From Hofstenia miamia (Eukaryota > Xenacoelomorpha > Acoela): 64,000 nt of DNA. The stretch's first letter is position 1, and each line of letters opens with the position of its first letter. Made by a program: the position numbers and the translations under genes. The stretch spans positions 208,466 through 272,465 of the forward strand of contig SCFE01000033.1 of the NCBI GenBank assembly GCA_004352715.1, read 5' to 3'. The notes beneath the pieces were generated by a model that saw only the letters and a program-made list of their open reading frames with translations, made no database searches and had not been told where the DNA came from. Shown piece by piece: positions 35,287-48,500 of the stretch.

Positions 35287-36600
35287 TATCTGAATATAGA
35301 ATCTCTTATCTTATCTTATCTTATCTTAATATATTTAACCGATATTTCAAATGAATAAGGTCATTAACTACTAAGTACAATAAAAAATGAATAACAAAAA
35401 TGAAAAAAAAACTGGCTAAAAAAACACTTGCTACAATACTTTACTAATTTCAATTTATTGTATAGTCGTTATTATAAAATTTATATCATATCCATGATCT
35501 ACCTGACATAAATTTTTGTTTGAGAATAAATTTCATTTTTTTCCTGAATTTTTTTAGGTTGTCTATTATTTTATTTTTTTTTGGCATTTTATTCCAGGCA
35601 TAAATTGCAGTATTAATAAAGGATTGACTCATGATATTTTTATTAAATTTAACGCCGGAATAGTTTTTTGATCGTTAATTCTGCTTCAGACAGTCTGTCG
35701 AAAATGAGAATAATATCTCATCGTAGGGTGGAATTTTGTTTATGAATTTGAAGAAATAAATAATAATATTGTGGAAAAAGAAGATTTATAAATATATTCT
35801 TTTTTTTAGAAGAGTTTTTATTACAAACATTTAATCCCCATTTTAGTTGAACTCGAAGCTTTTTTATCATTAGGCTGTGTACATTAGTATATAAGATATT
35901 AGCATAGTTTAAATTACTCATAACGAATGCGTGAAACATTTGAATTACTGCAATTGGGGGTAACTTTTGGGAAACATGGGATACCTTTCTAATACCAACA
36001 GCCATTTTTTTAATAGTGGTATTTATTTTCGACGTGAAATTAAGCTTTGAATCTATTGTTACTCATAGTTATTTAAACTTATTAACAGGTAAAAAAATGT
36101 ATTATTGAAATGAATTGAATAGCCAGAGATGTCCGTTTTTTGCGTTAATGCGCAATGTATGCATGCTAAAATAGTTACTCAATTTTATACAATTGGATTC
36201 AATAACTTTTACAGCTTTATCTAAGGATTTATTTCCACAGTAAATAGATGTATCATCGGCGTATTGTGTTATTTCGCAGTCAGGAATTTCCTTCATGTCA
36301 TTCACATAAATATTAAAGGGCAGGGACCTAGTATGTTACACCATTATTGACAATTAATTTGCAAAAGTATCATTTAATTTAACTCGCTGAAGTCTATTAC
36401 TTAAGTAATAAGATATAAGGTGAGCAACCAAAAATTTTTAATTTTTTTTAATATCTCATGATTAATAGAATCGAATGCTTTTGAGAAGTCAAAACAAGCA
36501 ATCGCAACAAATTTAATAGAGTTCAATAATGCTCTCCATTTTTCTGTCGCTTGTATAAGTGCGTCTGATGTTGAGTAATTTTTTTCTGATTATTTAAATG
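35287..36600 (-). pseudogene. CR1/L2/Jockey-like reverse transcriptase fragment, copy C, with pentameric tail
   Basis: Minus-strand order: STSDALIQATEKWRALLNSI, ACFDFSKAFDSINHEILKKI (first catalytic Asp), EITQYADDTSIYCGN (YADD box, 36102-36305), KLSNYFSMHTLRINAKN, and after breaks KVSHVSQKLPPIAVIQMFHA and SNLNYANILYTN (thumb). At the 3' side lies a (GATAA)n run (about 35306-35330), the kind of short tandem tail seen on CR1/L2-type elements. A frame at 36590-36793 repeats the LNYAN motif and marks another overlapping relic. Confidence 0.78.
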
Positions 36601-36793
36601 AAGTGTAATTTGTTCGCGTTTTAAAGAAATAAACAATGGCATTGTATATAATTAATTGCTTAGAAGAAAGGGTAGATGAAGAGATATAATTTTTAGTATA
36701 TAAAATTTTTTTAAATAGATTTAATTCCCACTTTATTTGTACTCCAAGCTTTATGTTCGTGAACAAGTTGTTCGCATAATTTAAGTTTCTCAC

Positions 36794-38364
36794 AATAAAA
36801 CAATGAAAAACTGAATAATTGCAATCAGGGTAATTGTTGGGAGAACATTCATAGATTAGCTACTGAATTATCTTTTTGTTAAGAACTTTGAAAAAATTTA
36901 TGTGAGGGGAGATTGTCGTGTAACATATCATTATTAATATGCCTGAATTTCAACAATTGAATGTTATGAAGTAACTAGTTTTAGCAAGAAAGGAAAATGT
37001 TTTGAGCAAAAGTTAACAACCGCAGATGTCAAGAATCTTAGCAAGAAGTACTATTAAATACATTTTCAAGCAATTGATGGTAATTATATTATTATTGATG
37101 TATAGAATAAGTATAGTCTGAAAAGCGGTTAAAAATGAAGTAATGCTGATTGCATTTTTATGACTTGAATTAACCTGATGGCATGCATACATTTTTCTTG
37201 TAAACATAAAACAAAAAATACTACTAATGAAAGCATGTGTTTATGATACTAAATTAGAAAATTATGAAAAATCAAAAAATTGCTATGATTATGAAAATAA
37301 AAACAAACAAAAATGTTGCATAATTATATGGGAATGATTGCATTAGTTCAAACTTATTCATATACTTCATATTTCAAATACACAAAATATGCTCTCGTAT
37401 TGAAATATATTATAATATTTTACTTGAATTACTAATGTTATTAAAGATAAACTTTTTATGTCTGAATATAATATATTTCTTGTACATGATAATTCATTTT
37501 CAATACAATTTCCTTAAAATCTTTCTAACTATTTTGGTATGCTATCTATAAAAGCATTTTCTTCTAATTTAAAAATGCATCAAACAAATTTCCAAGTTTG
37601 TGGAAGACCTTGCACTTCATTGATTCTTTCTTTTGAAATATTTAGGTCTCAAATAACCCTACTGTTGAAGCAGCACATGATGTTAAAAAGGTATTAAAAA
37701 TATATAAGGGCACTGAAACCTAATAGTCCAAATACGTCAAATATTATAAGTTTCATAACTAAGAAAATCATTTTGACACACCCATTGTCTTCCAATGCTT
37801 TATAATTCAATTTTCTTGATGAAAAATATTTAGTCTAATTTAATAAACGTTGCAGTCCCCATCTTAGTAAAACTATTTACTTTAGCACCTGTATTCGCAA
37901 GTTGTGGGGCAAGGTTTGTCTAAAATAGATACTCATGGGACAAATGTGGAGAAAAAACTCACTTGAGTTGAGACACTTTTATAAATTGTAATTTTTTAAA
38001 AATCAAAGTTGCTCCTGGAAAACATTTGGATTTAGTTAGAAATGTAGTTGAATTTTGAAAAAATAATTTTTCATTTATAGCTCATGGTGACACTTGATTG
38101 TATTCAATTGTACTAATAAGATTTACTTGATTTGAATTGATTGGTCGTCGACACGCTTGACAATTATAGTGAATCGAGAACGACTATTTTTGCTTATTTC
38201 ATAAAATATTGGCTACATACGTTTTTTACTTTACTATCATGTTCTGAATATTACCATCATATGTGAAGAATCACATTTTTGTTAAGATATCTTGTTTGGT
38301 CCATCATACTCACCTTGATTGAAGGTATGTCCTAATTTCAAAATGGAAATATTTAAGTGATAAT
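36794..38364. other. AT-rich spacer, nothing recognised
   Basis: No exon-like frame, no inverted ends or clear direct repeats were seen. Confidence 0.5.
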
Positions 38365-38836
38365 GGGGGACTTTCACCCAAAATTAAAAACTGTCAGAAT
38401 GCTACTATATTGCTGAATAATCAATAGAAAAGTCCCTATAGTAGGCGACCAGGGCTTCAAAATTGAATATTTTCAAAATATTCAGCATTTAACTTAACAT
38501 TTTGTTATGTCAGAGGACCTAATTGAAAATTTCCCATGCGTATTTAAGCAATATGGTATGGATAAAACCCACCAAATTTAATGACCTTAAAAACTCACTA
38601 AGTGTGAAAATATGATTAAAAAAACTTTTATAAAAAACCCTTTATGTTGCCCACAATTTCGTGGGAAAGTTCATTAAGTTCCTCTGACGTCACAGCAAAA
38701 ATTAGAGTTTAATACTGAATATCTCAAAGATAAATAATATTGAAACCCTGGTCGCCTACTATACGAAATTTTCTATTGATGATTCATTTTCTATGTAGTA
38801 GCATTTTAGCAGTTTTTAATTTTGGATGAAAGTCCC
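38365..38836. mobile_element. Palindromic MITE, about 470 bp
   Basis: Left arm (38365-38460) reads GGGACTTTCACCCAAAATTA ... GTAGGCGACCAGGGCTTCAA. The right arm (38742-38836) is its inverse with few differences (GGGACTTTCATCC... TAGTAGGCGACCAGGGTTTC). Arms of roughly 95 bases enclose about 280 bases. The target duplication is not clear, so the superfamily is undecided. Confidence 0.8.
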
Positions 38837-41800
38837 TTATTGTTCCGTCAGAAAGCTTTGAAATAATGGCAAACAGGTTCAAAATAATCAACGTCAAATC
38901 ACATGATCAAATTTATCCAATCAATAACAAATTCCTGTCGTTTTGAATTTGATACTCACTGTTTTGTTTAGACACTTCAAATTCGTTCATACATTGTTGT
39001 ATTTTTCGAATATATTAGAAACCTTCATATTCAATTTTGTCGAAATCACAACAATATGACTGTGATCGATTTGACCCTATAGTTTTTAATTGTTGCTTGA
39101 TTTCTATTGGTACTAATACTAGATAACATTTGAAATTGATTCTGTATTAGTAGTGGTATTCTAATGCTATAAAATTTGCCAATAAGCAATAGAATATCAT
39201 AAATTATTTTTGGAGCAGAATATTTTTGGGTGGGGAAATTTGCAGTAGATGAGAAGAATGGGTTAAAATAGAGCACGGCGAACACGTGAATATTGGCAGG
39301 GTTCAAAGTCTTTGGGAGGAGGGGTGGGGCAGTTTGCAAAATGTGCCCAATCCCATCTCCGCTTGCTGGGTATTTGAAAAACATACAAATTGTCATATAC
39401 AACCCGATCTCAGAAATTCATCAAAAATGAAATATATTTAAGTTGAGGGGTAACAAGAATATAATAAAATCGTTTGTGCTCATTTTTAGGAAATTATCTC
39501 TGATTAATGTTTCATGAGTCTCGCTTAAAAATATTTTTATGACTTACAAAAAAAGATCTTTTTAATATTAAATACAATTTCTACCATTTAATTTGATGTA
39601 AATAGTCCCTAAATTCACTAAAGTCTATGAAGGTGTTAAAAAATTATAGAATTGTTGTAGGCCTTTACTACGTTAATTCGTACCACAGTGAAAACCCACA
39701 ACAACCCAAATTGTAGACATTTTTAATCATTTAAAACGGTTTGTTGTTTTCTACATGGGATACAAAAAACAATGGGTTAAATACAAAAATCACTGTCACA
39801 TTGAAGATTAAATGCAATTTTTGTGTTGTTCTATGATCAAGCTTTCTTTCAAAATGTCATATATTTCTGTTTGGTTAAATTTAATTTTTGTTCTAAGTAA
39901 ACATCTCTACACAACTTAATATCGAATATTGGCCAGCACTTGGCATCAACAAAGCAACCAATCAATCGCCGCTGTAAAAAGCTTCAGAAGTGAAGAGCTT
40001 GATAATGAACTCCTAGCTGTACTTGAGGTGGTTAGTGTTGCGAATTTTCCACTGAACAGGCTAAAGCCATCAACTATCGTAACTTCAGTCAAATACATTT
40101 TGCATTGAAGAGTATGGGTTGCAGATGGAGCCCTACGAAAAGTAATTTATTGAAATTTTGTGAGACTAAATATTTTTTCCAAAATTTAAAGATGTAATTA
40201 AATGTTATTATATGTATCAAGCAATTAAATACCGAAATAATTGTTCTTCAATACATAACATTCGTTTTGCAATGCAGTAGAGACTTTTGGCCATCCCTGT
40301 ATATCTCCTTAAATTCAAAAAGATATTTTCCGTCACATATTTCATGAACATTTGTTCATTATTGCAGTATGGAAAATGCAAAAATGGATCACATTGCCGT
40401 ATTTTGATACTCAATGACATTAAATCTTTATTAAATGGACATTTTATAGTTTCTGTTTTGATAATATTTTATTATTTGTTTGAAAAACCTTTGAAGAAAA
40501 TTGGAATTATTATAAATCTCGACATTTAGTTTTGATCTAAAGATGGGCTTCAGGCTTAGCTGAATATTTATCATAAATGTTTCAACAAATATGCATATAC
40601 GAAATATACTAAAAACGAAGAGTCTCAAGAACTCAGAGAGTCTTTTTTTAGAAAAACCATTTTGAAAATTTTTTAGCATTCAGAATTTCCTGCAGTTTTG
40701 TGAACACAAAGCTGCAATAAAACATGAACCTTTCCGGGGTGATTTTGTCTTGTTATTCAAACCGGGATAGCTTTAGATTGCCTTTTAAAATTGGCCTTTA
40801 AATGCTTCGCATAAGATAACTCTTAATCATTGTAGTTTTATCACATTTATAAAGTACATTGAACTTGCTCTTAATTTTCCAAAGTGCAGCAAATTGACGG
40901 CTTGTCATTAGAAGTGTTACATTAATGGTGAGATTATGTCCATTACAAAAAGGTACACATAATGCAACATAATAGCTTGAGAAAGCAAACATTCATAATA
41001 TTTTGAAACAAGGAATCTGTCAATTTTTTGCTTGATAAAAACTGGGTTGAAAACAATACATTTAGTGACATCCTTGTAATTGGGAATGGGATTTTTCATG
41101 GATTTCTGTAGTTCATCACAACGCATATGATGTTATCTTTAGTGTTTGTTGAAATATGTTGTAATGGTTTAGCAAAACCACGAAATTTCATTGCAACCAT
41201 AAACCAGGTCCCAAAAGCCAAATAAAATACTACATGCATAATTGGTTACTAAAAAATTCTGTCTATAATTTTAATTATTTATTGGTTTAAAGGGGGGGGG
41301 GGGATTGCTCTGCTTCTGCACCTGCCCTTTGCAATCATAGCTATTTTAATAGGGATTTATGCGTTCTGGTATATTTGCATTTATAGTATTTAACCAAAGT
41401 CTTCCTATTTAAAGTTAATTATTGCAATTCAAATTCAATTATTTTGTGCAGATTTGAAATAATTGACAAACCAAATTGAAGCTTATTCAGTGTTAATGTA
41501 AAGATACAACATTAATGTGTACTTAAACGGAACTCGTATGAAATGAGTTTATTTAAAAAAAATTCATGTTTTCTCATTCCATTAAAACATTTATTGATAA
41601 GCGCCATCTAGTGATAATATATGAATTTAATGATTATGATTGGTTGCTAAAAATGATATGAGATAGCAGTAGTTAAGAATAAATAAACTCTTTGAAAATA
41701 CTATGAACAATGGCAATAAAATTGAAATTTAAATGGCGCTGACAGCAAAAAAAGTTCAGAGCTAAACAATTCGTTTATTTGAAACTATTTATGATGTATT

Positions 41801-42134
41801 ACCGTGGAAGTAAATTTTTATTGGAAGCATTTCGTATTTAAATCATAAAGTTTAATCAGAAATGTATATTTCCTTGAAATAAATTATTCTATGGAAACAA
41901 GCGCACAATTACAAGTATGTAAATTACAAATAACTATTCCGCAATGGTGTTGGTTGTAAACAATGCATATTGTGTCAACAATGCTATTAAACTCAAATGA
42001 TCTAAATTTCAATAAAATACTAGAGTAAAATTGAAGCAATGATTTACAACCTAAAGCTCTTTCATTCCTTAAAATATTTGATGAAAGCTTAATAGTGTAC
42101 TAGTGCAAAAAGTTGGAAAAACTTCAGAATAACA
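38837..42134. other. AT-rich spacer toward the NOVA 3' end
   Basis: Frames up to 118 codons exist (39046-39402 minus) but none shows domains or splice context. A G run lies at 41293. The NOVA 3' UTR may extend into the right part of this region. Confidence 0.45.
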
Positions 42135-43430
42135 AAAAAAAACTGTTGACAACTAGTCATCCATAAACATGAAAATTGTGAAAATTTAACAAAGCTACAA
42201 TGAAACTTATATTTATTATTTGTGTATATTAATAATTTGCTACGACTTCTGCAAAGCTAAGCGAAATTTAGTACAATTAGTTTTTGTTTAGAATTTGTTA
42301 AAATCCTACTGCAAAAACCTCAACATTTCATTTTAGTACAACCATGTTCATCATAGCTTATTTTCGAGAACAATGATGCACTGTAATGTATAATTTCTGG
42401 AATGAAATCATCAGCGGGTGAATGGCTACAGAGCTAAAGTTGAAAAGACAATGAACTAGAAATCATGCTATTTATTAAAGGGTGATCTACACGAGATTTT
42501 CCATTGGGATTTACAATTAAAAACACAACTTGCTATAAAAATTGAATCAGGCGCGAACGCATGAAATTGGAGTTGAAACATTGCAATTATCAAAATCAAC
42601 ACTACAATTGGCCAATATAAAATGTACTCTGTCGTAGCAACAATTATAAAATAGGCATGATTGCTATCGTGAGATGAATAACAAACATGAGGAGTTAATG
42701 TTGCACTGCCCACCTACACGAAGTCCACCCCACACTCATGATGTCAATAGGAAAGGAATCACCAACCACTATAAACATTAGTTATGGTCACATACAATGA
42801 TTGGTCAGGCAAGTGGCAAGCATGTCTGCCGGAAGACGAAAATATGCGGGTGATATGTAGGAAAACGTTGGAATGTTTTTCACCTAAAATCCTTACACTA
42901 ATATCAATGAAATGAGAGCTTTAAAATGAGCAGACATGATGTAGGTAGCATACTTACGACATAAGGCACATAGTTAAACAGTGAGTCCACTTTGACGTCT
43001 ACTAGTCTCTGTCTGAAATAACTGACGTTGAAGCAAGAGTTTGGCTTTATGAACAGCGCTGGGGGAACCTGAAATTTGAATTCGCCTATTGGTTGTGCCT
43101 TCCACAAACTCACCTTTGCGAGACAGCTGAATCCTGGAGCCTGACATCGTTTGAATTTCTACCAATGTCTTCCCAGCTACTCCAATTATGCCGCCTATCA
43201 AATTCTCTGGTACCTCGTAATCTACTGTGATATTTCCCTGGTTAGTAGACGGCGGAGCAGAGTTCACTGGGATTGTTTCTGTAGGTTGTGATGCTACTGG
43301 TGGCTGCACAGGCGTTGCAGTAGGAATAGCATTTGTGGGCAAATTATTAGGAATAGGAGATGCCTGCAAAGTAGGTTGAACAGGTGGTGACTGCAATGTG
43401 GTAGGTAAGGCACTGTATTGCATCAGTTTC
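42135..43430 (-). repeat. Duplicate of NOVA last-exon 3' part, probable assembly artefact
   Basis: 1296 bases match 43432-44727 with no difference I can see, and the two copies meet at a single N (43431). This copy holds the NOVA C-terminal coding part (KH3 to stop, 42974-43423) and 3' UTR but breaks off at MQYSALP. Left-flank continuity is with this copy, right-flank continuity with the other, as expected from two overlapping contigs that were abutted without merging. It should not be counted as a second gene. Confidence 0.88.
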
Positions 43431-44270
43431 NAAAAAAAACTGTTGACAACTAGTCATCCATAAACATGAAAATTGTGAAAATTTAACAAAGCTACAATGA
43501 AACTTATATTTATTATTTGTGTATATTAATAATTTGCTACGACTTCTGCAAAGCTAAGCGAAATTTAGTACAATTAGTTTTTGTTTAGAATTTGTTAAAA
43601 TCCTACTGCAAAAACCTCAACATTTCATTTTAGTACAACCATGTTCATCATAGCTTATTTTCGAGAACAATGATGCACTGTAATGTATAATTTCTGGAAT
43701 GAAATCATCAGCGGGTGAATGGCTACAGAGCTAAAGTTGAAAAGACAATGAACTAGAAATCATGCTATTTATTAAAGGGTGATCTACACGAGATTTTCCA
43801 TTGGGATTTACAATTAAAAACACAACTTGCTATAAAAATTGAATCAGGCGCGAACGCATGAAATTGGAGTTGAAACATTGCAATTATCAAAATCAACACT
43901 ACAATTGGCCAATATAAAATGTACTCTGTCGTAGCAACAATTATAAAATAGGCATGATTGCTATCGTGAGATGAATAACAAACATGAGGAGTTAATGTTG
44001 CACTGCCCACCTACACGAAGTCCACCCCACACTCATGATGTCAATAGGAAAGGAATCACCAACCACTATAAACATTAGTTATGGTCACATACAATGATTG
44101 GTCAGGCAAGTGGCAAGCATGTCTGCCGGAAGACGAAAATATGCGGGTGATATGTAGGAAAACGTTGGAATGTTTTTCACCTAAAATCCTTACACTAATA
44201 TCAATGAAATGAGAGCTTTAAAATGAGCAGACATGATGTAGGTAGCATACTTACGACATAAGGCACATAG

Positions 44271-45500
44271 TTAAACAGTGAGTCCACTTTGACGTCTACT
44301 AGTCTCTGTCTGAAATAACTGACGTTGAAGCAAGAGTTTGGCTTTATGAACAGCGCTGGGGGAACCTGAAATTTGAATTCGCCTATTGGTTGTGCCTTCC
44401 ACAAACTCACCTTTGCGAGACAGCTGAATCCTGGAGCCTGACATCGTTTGAATTTCTACCAATGTCTTCCCAGCTACTCCAATTATGCCGCCTATCAAAT
44501 TCTCTGGTACCTCGTAATCTACTGTGATATTTCCCTGGTTAGTAGACGGCGGAGCAGAGTTCACTGGGATTGTTTCTGTAGGTTGTGATGCTACTGGTGG
44601 CTGCACAGGCGTTGCAGTAGGAATAGCATTTGTGGGCAAATTATTAGGAATAGGAGATGCCTGCAAAGTAGGTTGAACAGGTGGTGACTGCAATGTGGTA
44701 GGTAAGGCACTGTATTGCATCAGTTTCATCTGCTGCTGAAGTTGGGCATAGAGTCGGTCCGTGGCAGCCTTGTCAATAGCCGTTTGAGTTGCAGTGATAT
44801 TTGATGGGTAAAACTGCAATGCTGTGGGTTGGATCATTGCAGAAGACACTGGGGCAGCAGCATATTGGGGCAGGGCTTGAGTGAGCACCGGTCCTTCTTT
44901 TTGAAGTGCGGAAACTGCGGGCTTCATTTGAGATTGAATTTGCGCAACGCTAGCAGCGGGAGCAGCAGCCGTTGCTGTATTTCGTGAATTCAGCTGATTT
45001 AGCTGTGCCGAGTAAAGTCCGAGTTGGGTTTGCAGGTCTAAAGCCGTTTGGGGTGCAACAGCAAACTGGGAAGCAGCCAGCTGAGCATACATGTTATTGG
45101 TAGCTACTGCTGCATTTGCTGGTGAAGCATACGGCAGCAAACCCACAGTTGGTGAAGCAAGAGCATTATATGCTAATTTTTGTTGCATTGCTAAAATATC
45201 ATAAATCGATTCCGTCCCTAAGCCTAAACCCGTAGCTGACAAGCCATTCATATTATAAACTAAATTCGGACAAGAACCGCTAGATGGATCAAGCTTAATT
45301 TTATCGATAATTCTATCCAATGCAGCCTCAATGGACGGAGGCTCTCCGGAAACAGTCATATATCGTTCTTGAATTGGAGTGATGTCGGGCTTCTGCGATA
45401 GAATCACTTTGCTATCCGTGTCGGCCATTAACTGCTTTACTGTAGCACCATTCTTTCCAATAATTAAGCCAGCAGTTGAGTTTGGAACCAAGACTTTGCA
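44271..45500 (-). CDS. NOVA: NOVA last coding exon: KH2, linker, KH3, stop
   Basis: Acceptor TTTAATTTTAG; opens in phase 0 with CKVLVPNSTAGLIIGKNGAT; 409 residues to TAA at 44271-44273. KH2 covers about the first 75 residues of the exon, KH3 about residues 323-390. The end TETSRRQSGLTV differs from the vertebrate tail. The copy reaching 45500 is the complete one. A 45-nt intron-like segment lies in KH3 at 44366-44410. Confidence 0.93.
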   Translation of the reverse strand, partial: CKVLVPNSTAGLIIGKNGATVKQLMADTDSKVILSQKPDITPIQERYMTVSGEPPSIEAALDRIIDKIKLDPSSGSCPNLVYNMNGLSATGLGLGTESIYDILAMQQKLAYNALASPTVGLLPYASPANAAVATNNMYAQLAASQFAVAPQTALDLQTQLGLYSAQLNQLNSRNTATAAAPAASVAQIQSQMKPAVSALQKEGPVLTQALPQYAAAPVSSAMIQPTALQFYPSNITATQTAIDKAATDRLYAQLQQQMKLMQYSALPTTLQSPPVQPTLQASPIPNNLPTNAIPTATPVQPPVASQPTETIPVNSAPPSTNQGNITVDYEVPENLIGGIIGVAGKTLVEIQTMSGSRIQLSRKGEFVEGTTNRRIQISGSPSAVHKAKLLLQRQLFQTETSRRQSGLTV

Positions 45501-48500
45501 CTAAAATTAAAAAGTGATAATGAAAGCAAATGTGAAGGAAATTACATGTAAAAAATCACCGACACCATATGAATCATTAAAAAGCCATCCCAGCGTTAAA
45601 AATAGCAAATATTTAACAATAAAAATAGTAGCAATAGACATAATGAAAAGCTTGGAGTTATCCCAAATACATCAGCAACAAATTTAATTAAAATAGTAAT
45701 GATTCATTCTCGAGTTAAGATGGGTGTCAAAAGCCCCAAAAAATAACGTGCAGAAATTTCTACTGACGATATTTATTCTCTGTCACTTAGACAGGATACA
45801 GGTAAAGATCTATAGCACTGTAAAACACTGTGCATTTGACAGGGAAATATAATTTTGTCATCGGTGATATACCAATGCCGATGTTGGGATGAGAATTTAA
45901 TGACATTGTTAGTTGCTAGTGAATCACATAGATGATTGTATTCGGGCATGAGGTGCACTGATCGTCTGACATGCTAAAAATCTCAGAGCGCAAATCATAT
46001 CAGCGACTCAATAATTATCTCGTTTGCCCGCGGGACGCGTAATCCAAAATATCACACAATTAAAAGCATGCCTTATAAATTTCCCCCTGCCGCACATAAT
46101 TACATTAATTTGCTTCCAAAGCCATCACAGGTTTCCCAATGGACAGCATGGGTAATGGGATGTGTAAAGCAATATCGAAATTTAACGTTCAGAGAAAATT
46201 CTATGTTAACTAAAGAAAAGTGGTACTTGAAGTTCAATTCCCGCTGCGCAAAAACAAGGCGCTTACTGGGACACGCGGCGGGAATCACACTTAATGATTT
46301 CTGCACACAACCACTTGATTTAATGTCAATTTTGAATAAGATTAATTGTTGCGCAAACTTTAAAAGTTTTCCTGCACATCGATTTTCGAGCAAGAGATTA
46401 ATTTATTTTCCTAGTGCCTACCCATATGAAAGCAATCGGTAATCGATAGAAATGTACTTTCCCAATAATTCATTTGTTTAAGAAGTGTGAGGTTAAAAAG
46501 CAGAAATAAAAATCAGAACAGATGAGGTTGTAGAGTCTTTTTTACTTTAGGAAATGCATATTTAACGCAAAGAAAGAGTTGTGTAAATATTTCATTCGAG
46601 AATTCATTAATAATTAACCATGGATGCCTTGAAAATATTTTCCATTGGACAAAAGATTTTAATATTGGATGCGACATTCTCCTAAGACAAGCACCTTTAC
46701 GGATAAAACTACCAAATATTCGTCTGACAGCATGTACTGCCAATTTCAAAACCAATTTTAGCCAAAAAAAACTAGTTTAATAGTTGTTTATATAAATGAT
46801 TACATATTTAAGATCGACATCAGGAAGTGTGAAATGCATACAGCAGGTGAGATGCGTGAAAAGAACAAAAACAAGCAATTTCCCAGAAATAATACAGCGA
46901 ACATGTCAGAAATTTGATTTCGCTTTTATCACCAGAAATGCAAGGAAAATACAAAGAGCAGATGAAGTGTAAAAACATTTTAAAAACAGTGAGTAGTAGA
47001 TTTGCTAGTGTGACTCGACACACTCCTTGTCTTCTTTGTAAATATATTTCTGAAATGAATCACTTAATTGCATGCATTTGCAATTATGAATTGAAGAGCA
47101 GTTTATGCTTACATCAGCTTAAGAAGGAAATGCCATTATTTGTACATCTACTGTAGTTGCGCTAATCAATAACACTTTTTACAAAGGCGATCGACACATT
47201 CCCATTGTATTCACGTAAATAAATTCTGAAAATACAATAAAAAATGGATTATGCGCGTTTTAAATTGAAAAGCAGAAGAAATGGACACTACTTATGCGGT
47301 TGCATAATATTGTTTAGGTTCCATATATTATAATTGGCCGATCATTATATTACAAAGAAAATACACCTATATTAACATAAATTTAAAGTTTTGATGTAAT
47401 CAAACATTATTTTTGAACAAAATATTCAAAATCCTTTAGCCTTAAACAGCCTGGCATCCGTTGAAAAAGACAAAACCGGTTTTCCACATTTACAACTAAT
47501 ATTCTCCAAGTCTATTTCTAAATTTGAAAATCTTGGGACATGTGTAGGTCTATTGGGGAACATACATTAATGCAAAGTTGAAAAATTCTATTAAAGCTTT
47601 TTGCTGTGGCAGAGATTGTTGAATAGATTAACAAATTTTCTTAGAAATTTTGGAATTTTTGAAAAAGATTTAAATTCTCGCCATACCTAATGTTCATGTA
47701 TTCATAAGGGTTTGAGCGTATGGAAGCAAGAAAAAACTTTGACTGTTTCTTGAAATGTGCAAAGATCTCTCAAACCCATTGAAGCTTGCCGTGCGCAAAC
47801 CCAAAACCAGAGGTCGCAAAATTTTTGGTAGATCAATATAATATCAGGTCAATTGAAATTCATGATTCTTAATTAATCAATTCAGGTCGAGGCCGAAGTC
47901 GATTAAGAGAGAAATAAAACAGAATAGCGTGGTGATTTCAGATTGAGCATTGCGTTAACATTTTTTGCGCTATAACTGTTAAAAAAACTTTTTCTATGAT
48001 CATGAAATCACCATGCTGTTTAGGGTTGACATTATACCGGAGAAATTAAAGGGATTTATCTTAAATTTGACAAAATCTGAAATCCCTAACTAACAAAAGC
48101 TACAGTCAATGAAAAACTTGGCAATCCAAATTTTAAGACAATCACAAATAATTGAAATAGAACAGCCCGTGCTTATTAGGAATCCTTGGAATATTTTTGC
48201 CTACTTGGCATGGGAAAAGGTTTGCAGATAGCAATTATAAGCATTAGGAGTGATCTCTCTGCAATTTATTTCCAGTGAAATTTACGACTATAAATTAGTC
48301 GTATTGTCTCAAATTTAAAAGACATTTCTTTCGTAAACATTTCCAAACTTCTCAATTATAATAACATAACTTTAACATTATTGAAATTTTATCAATGCAA
48401 AATTGACATTTTACCATCCAACCACACTTTTCGAAAATATCATATTTTCTGAAAATTCTTGCTAAAAAGCATTTACGTCCACAGATCTTCCAACTCCGAA

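Noticed and set aside
42974-43423. Second truncated KH-domain gene
   Set aside because: Identical to the NOVA 3' end at 44271-44720 and cut by a single N. It is best explained as an unmerged contig overlap.
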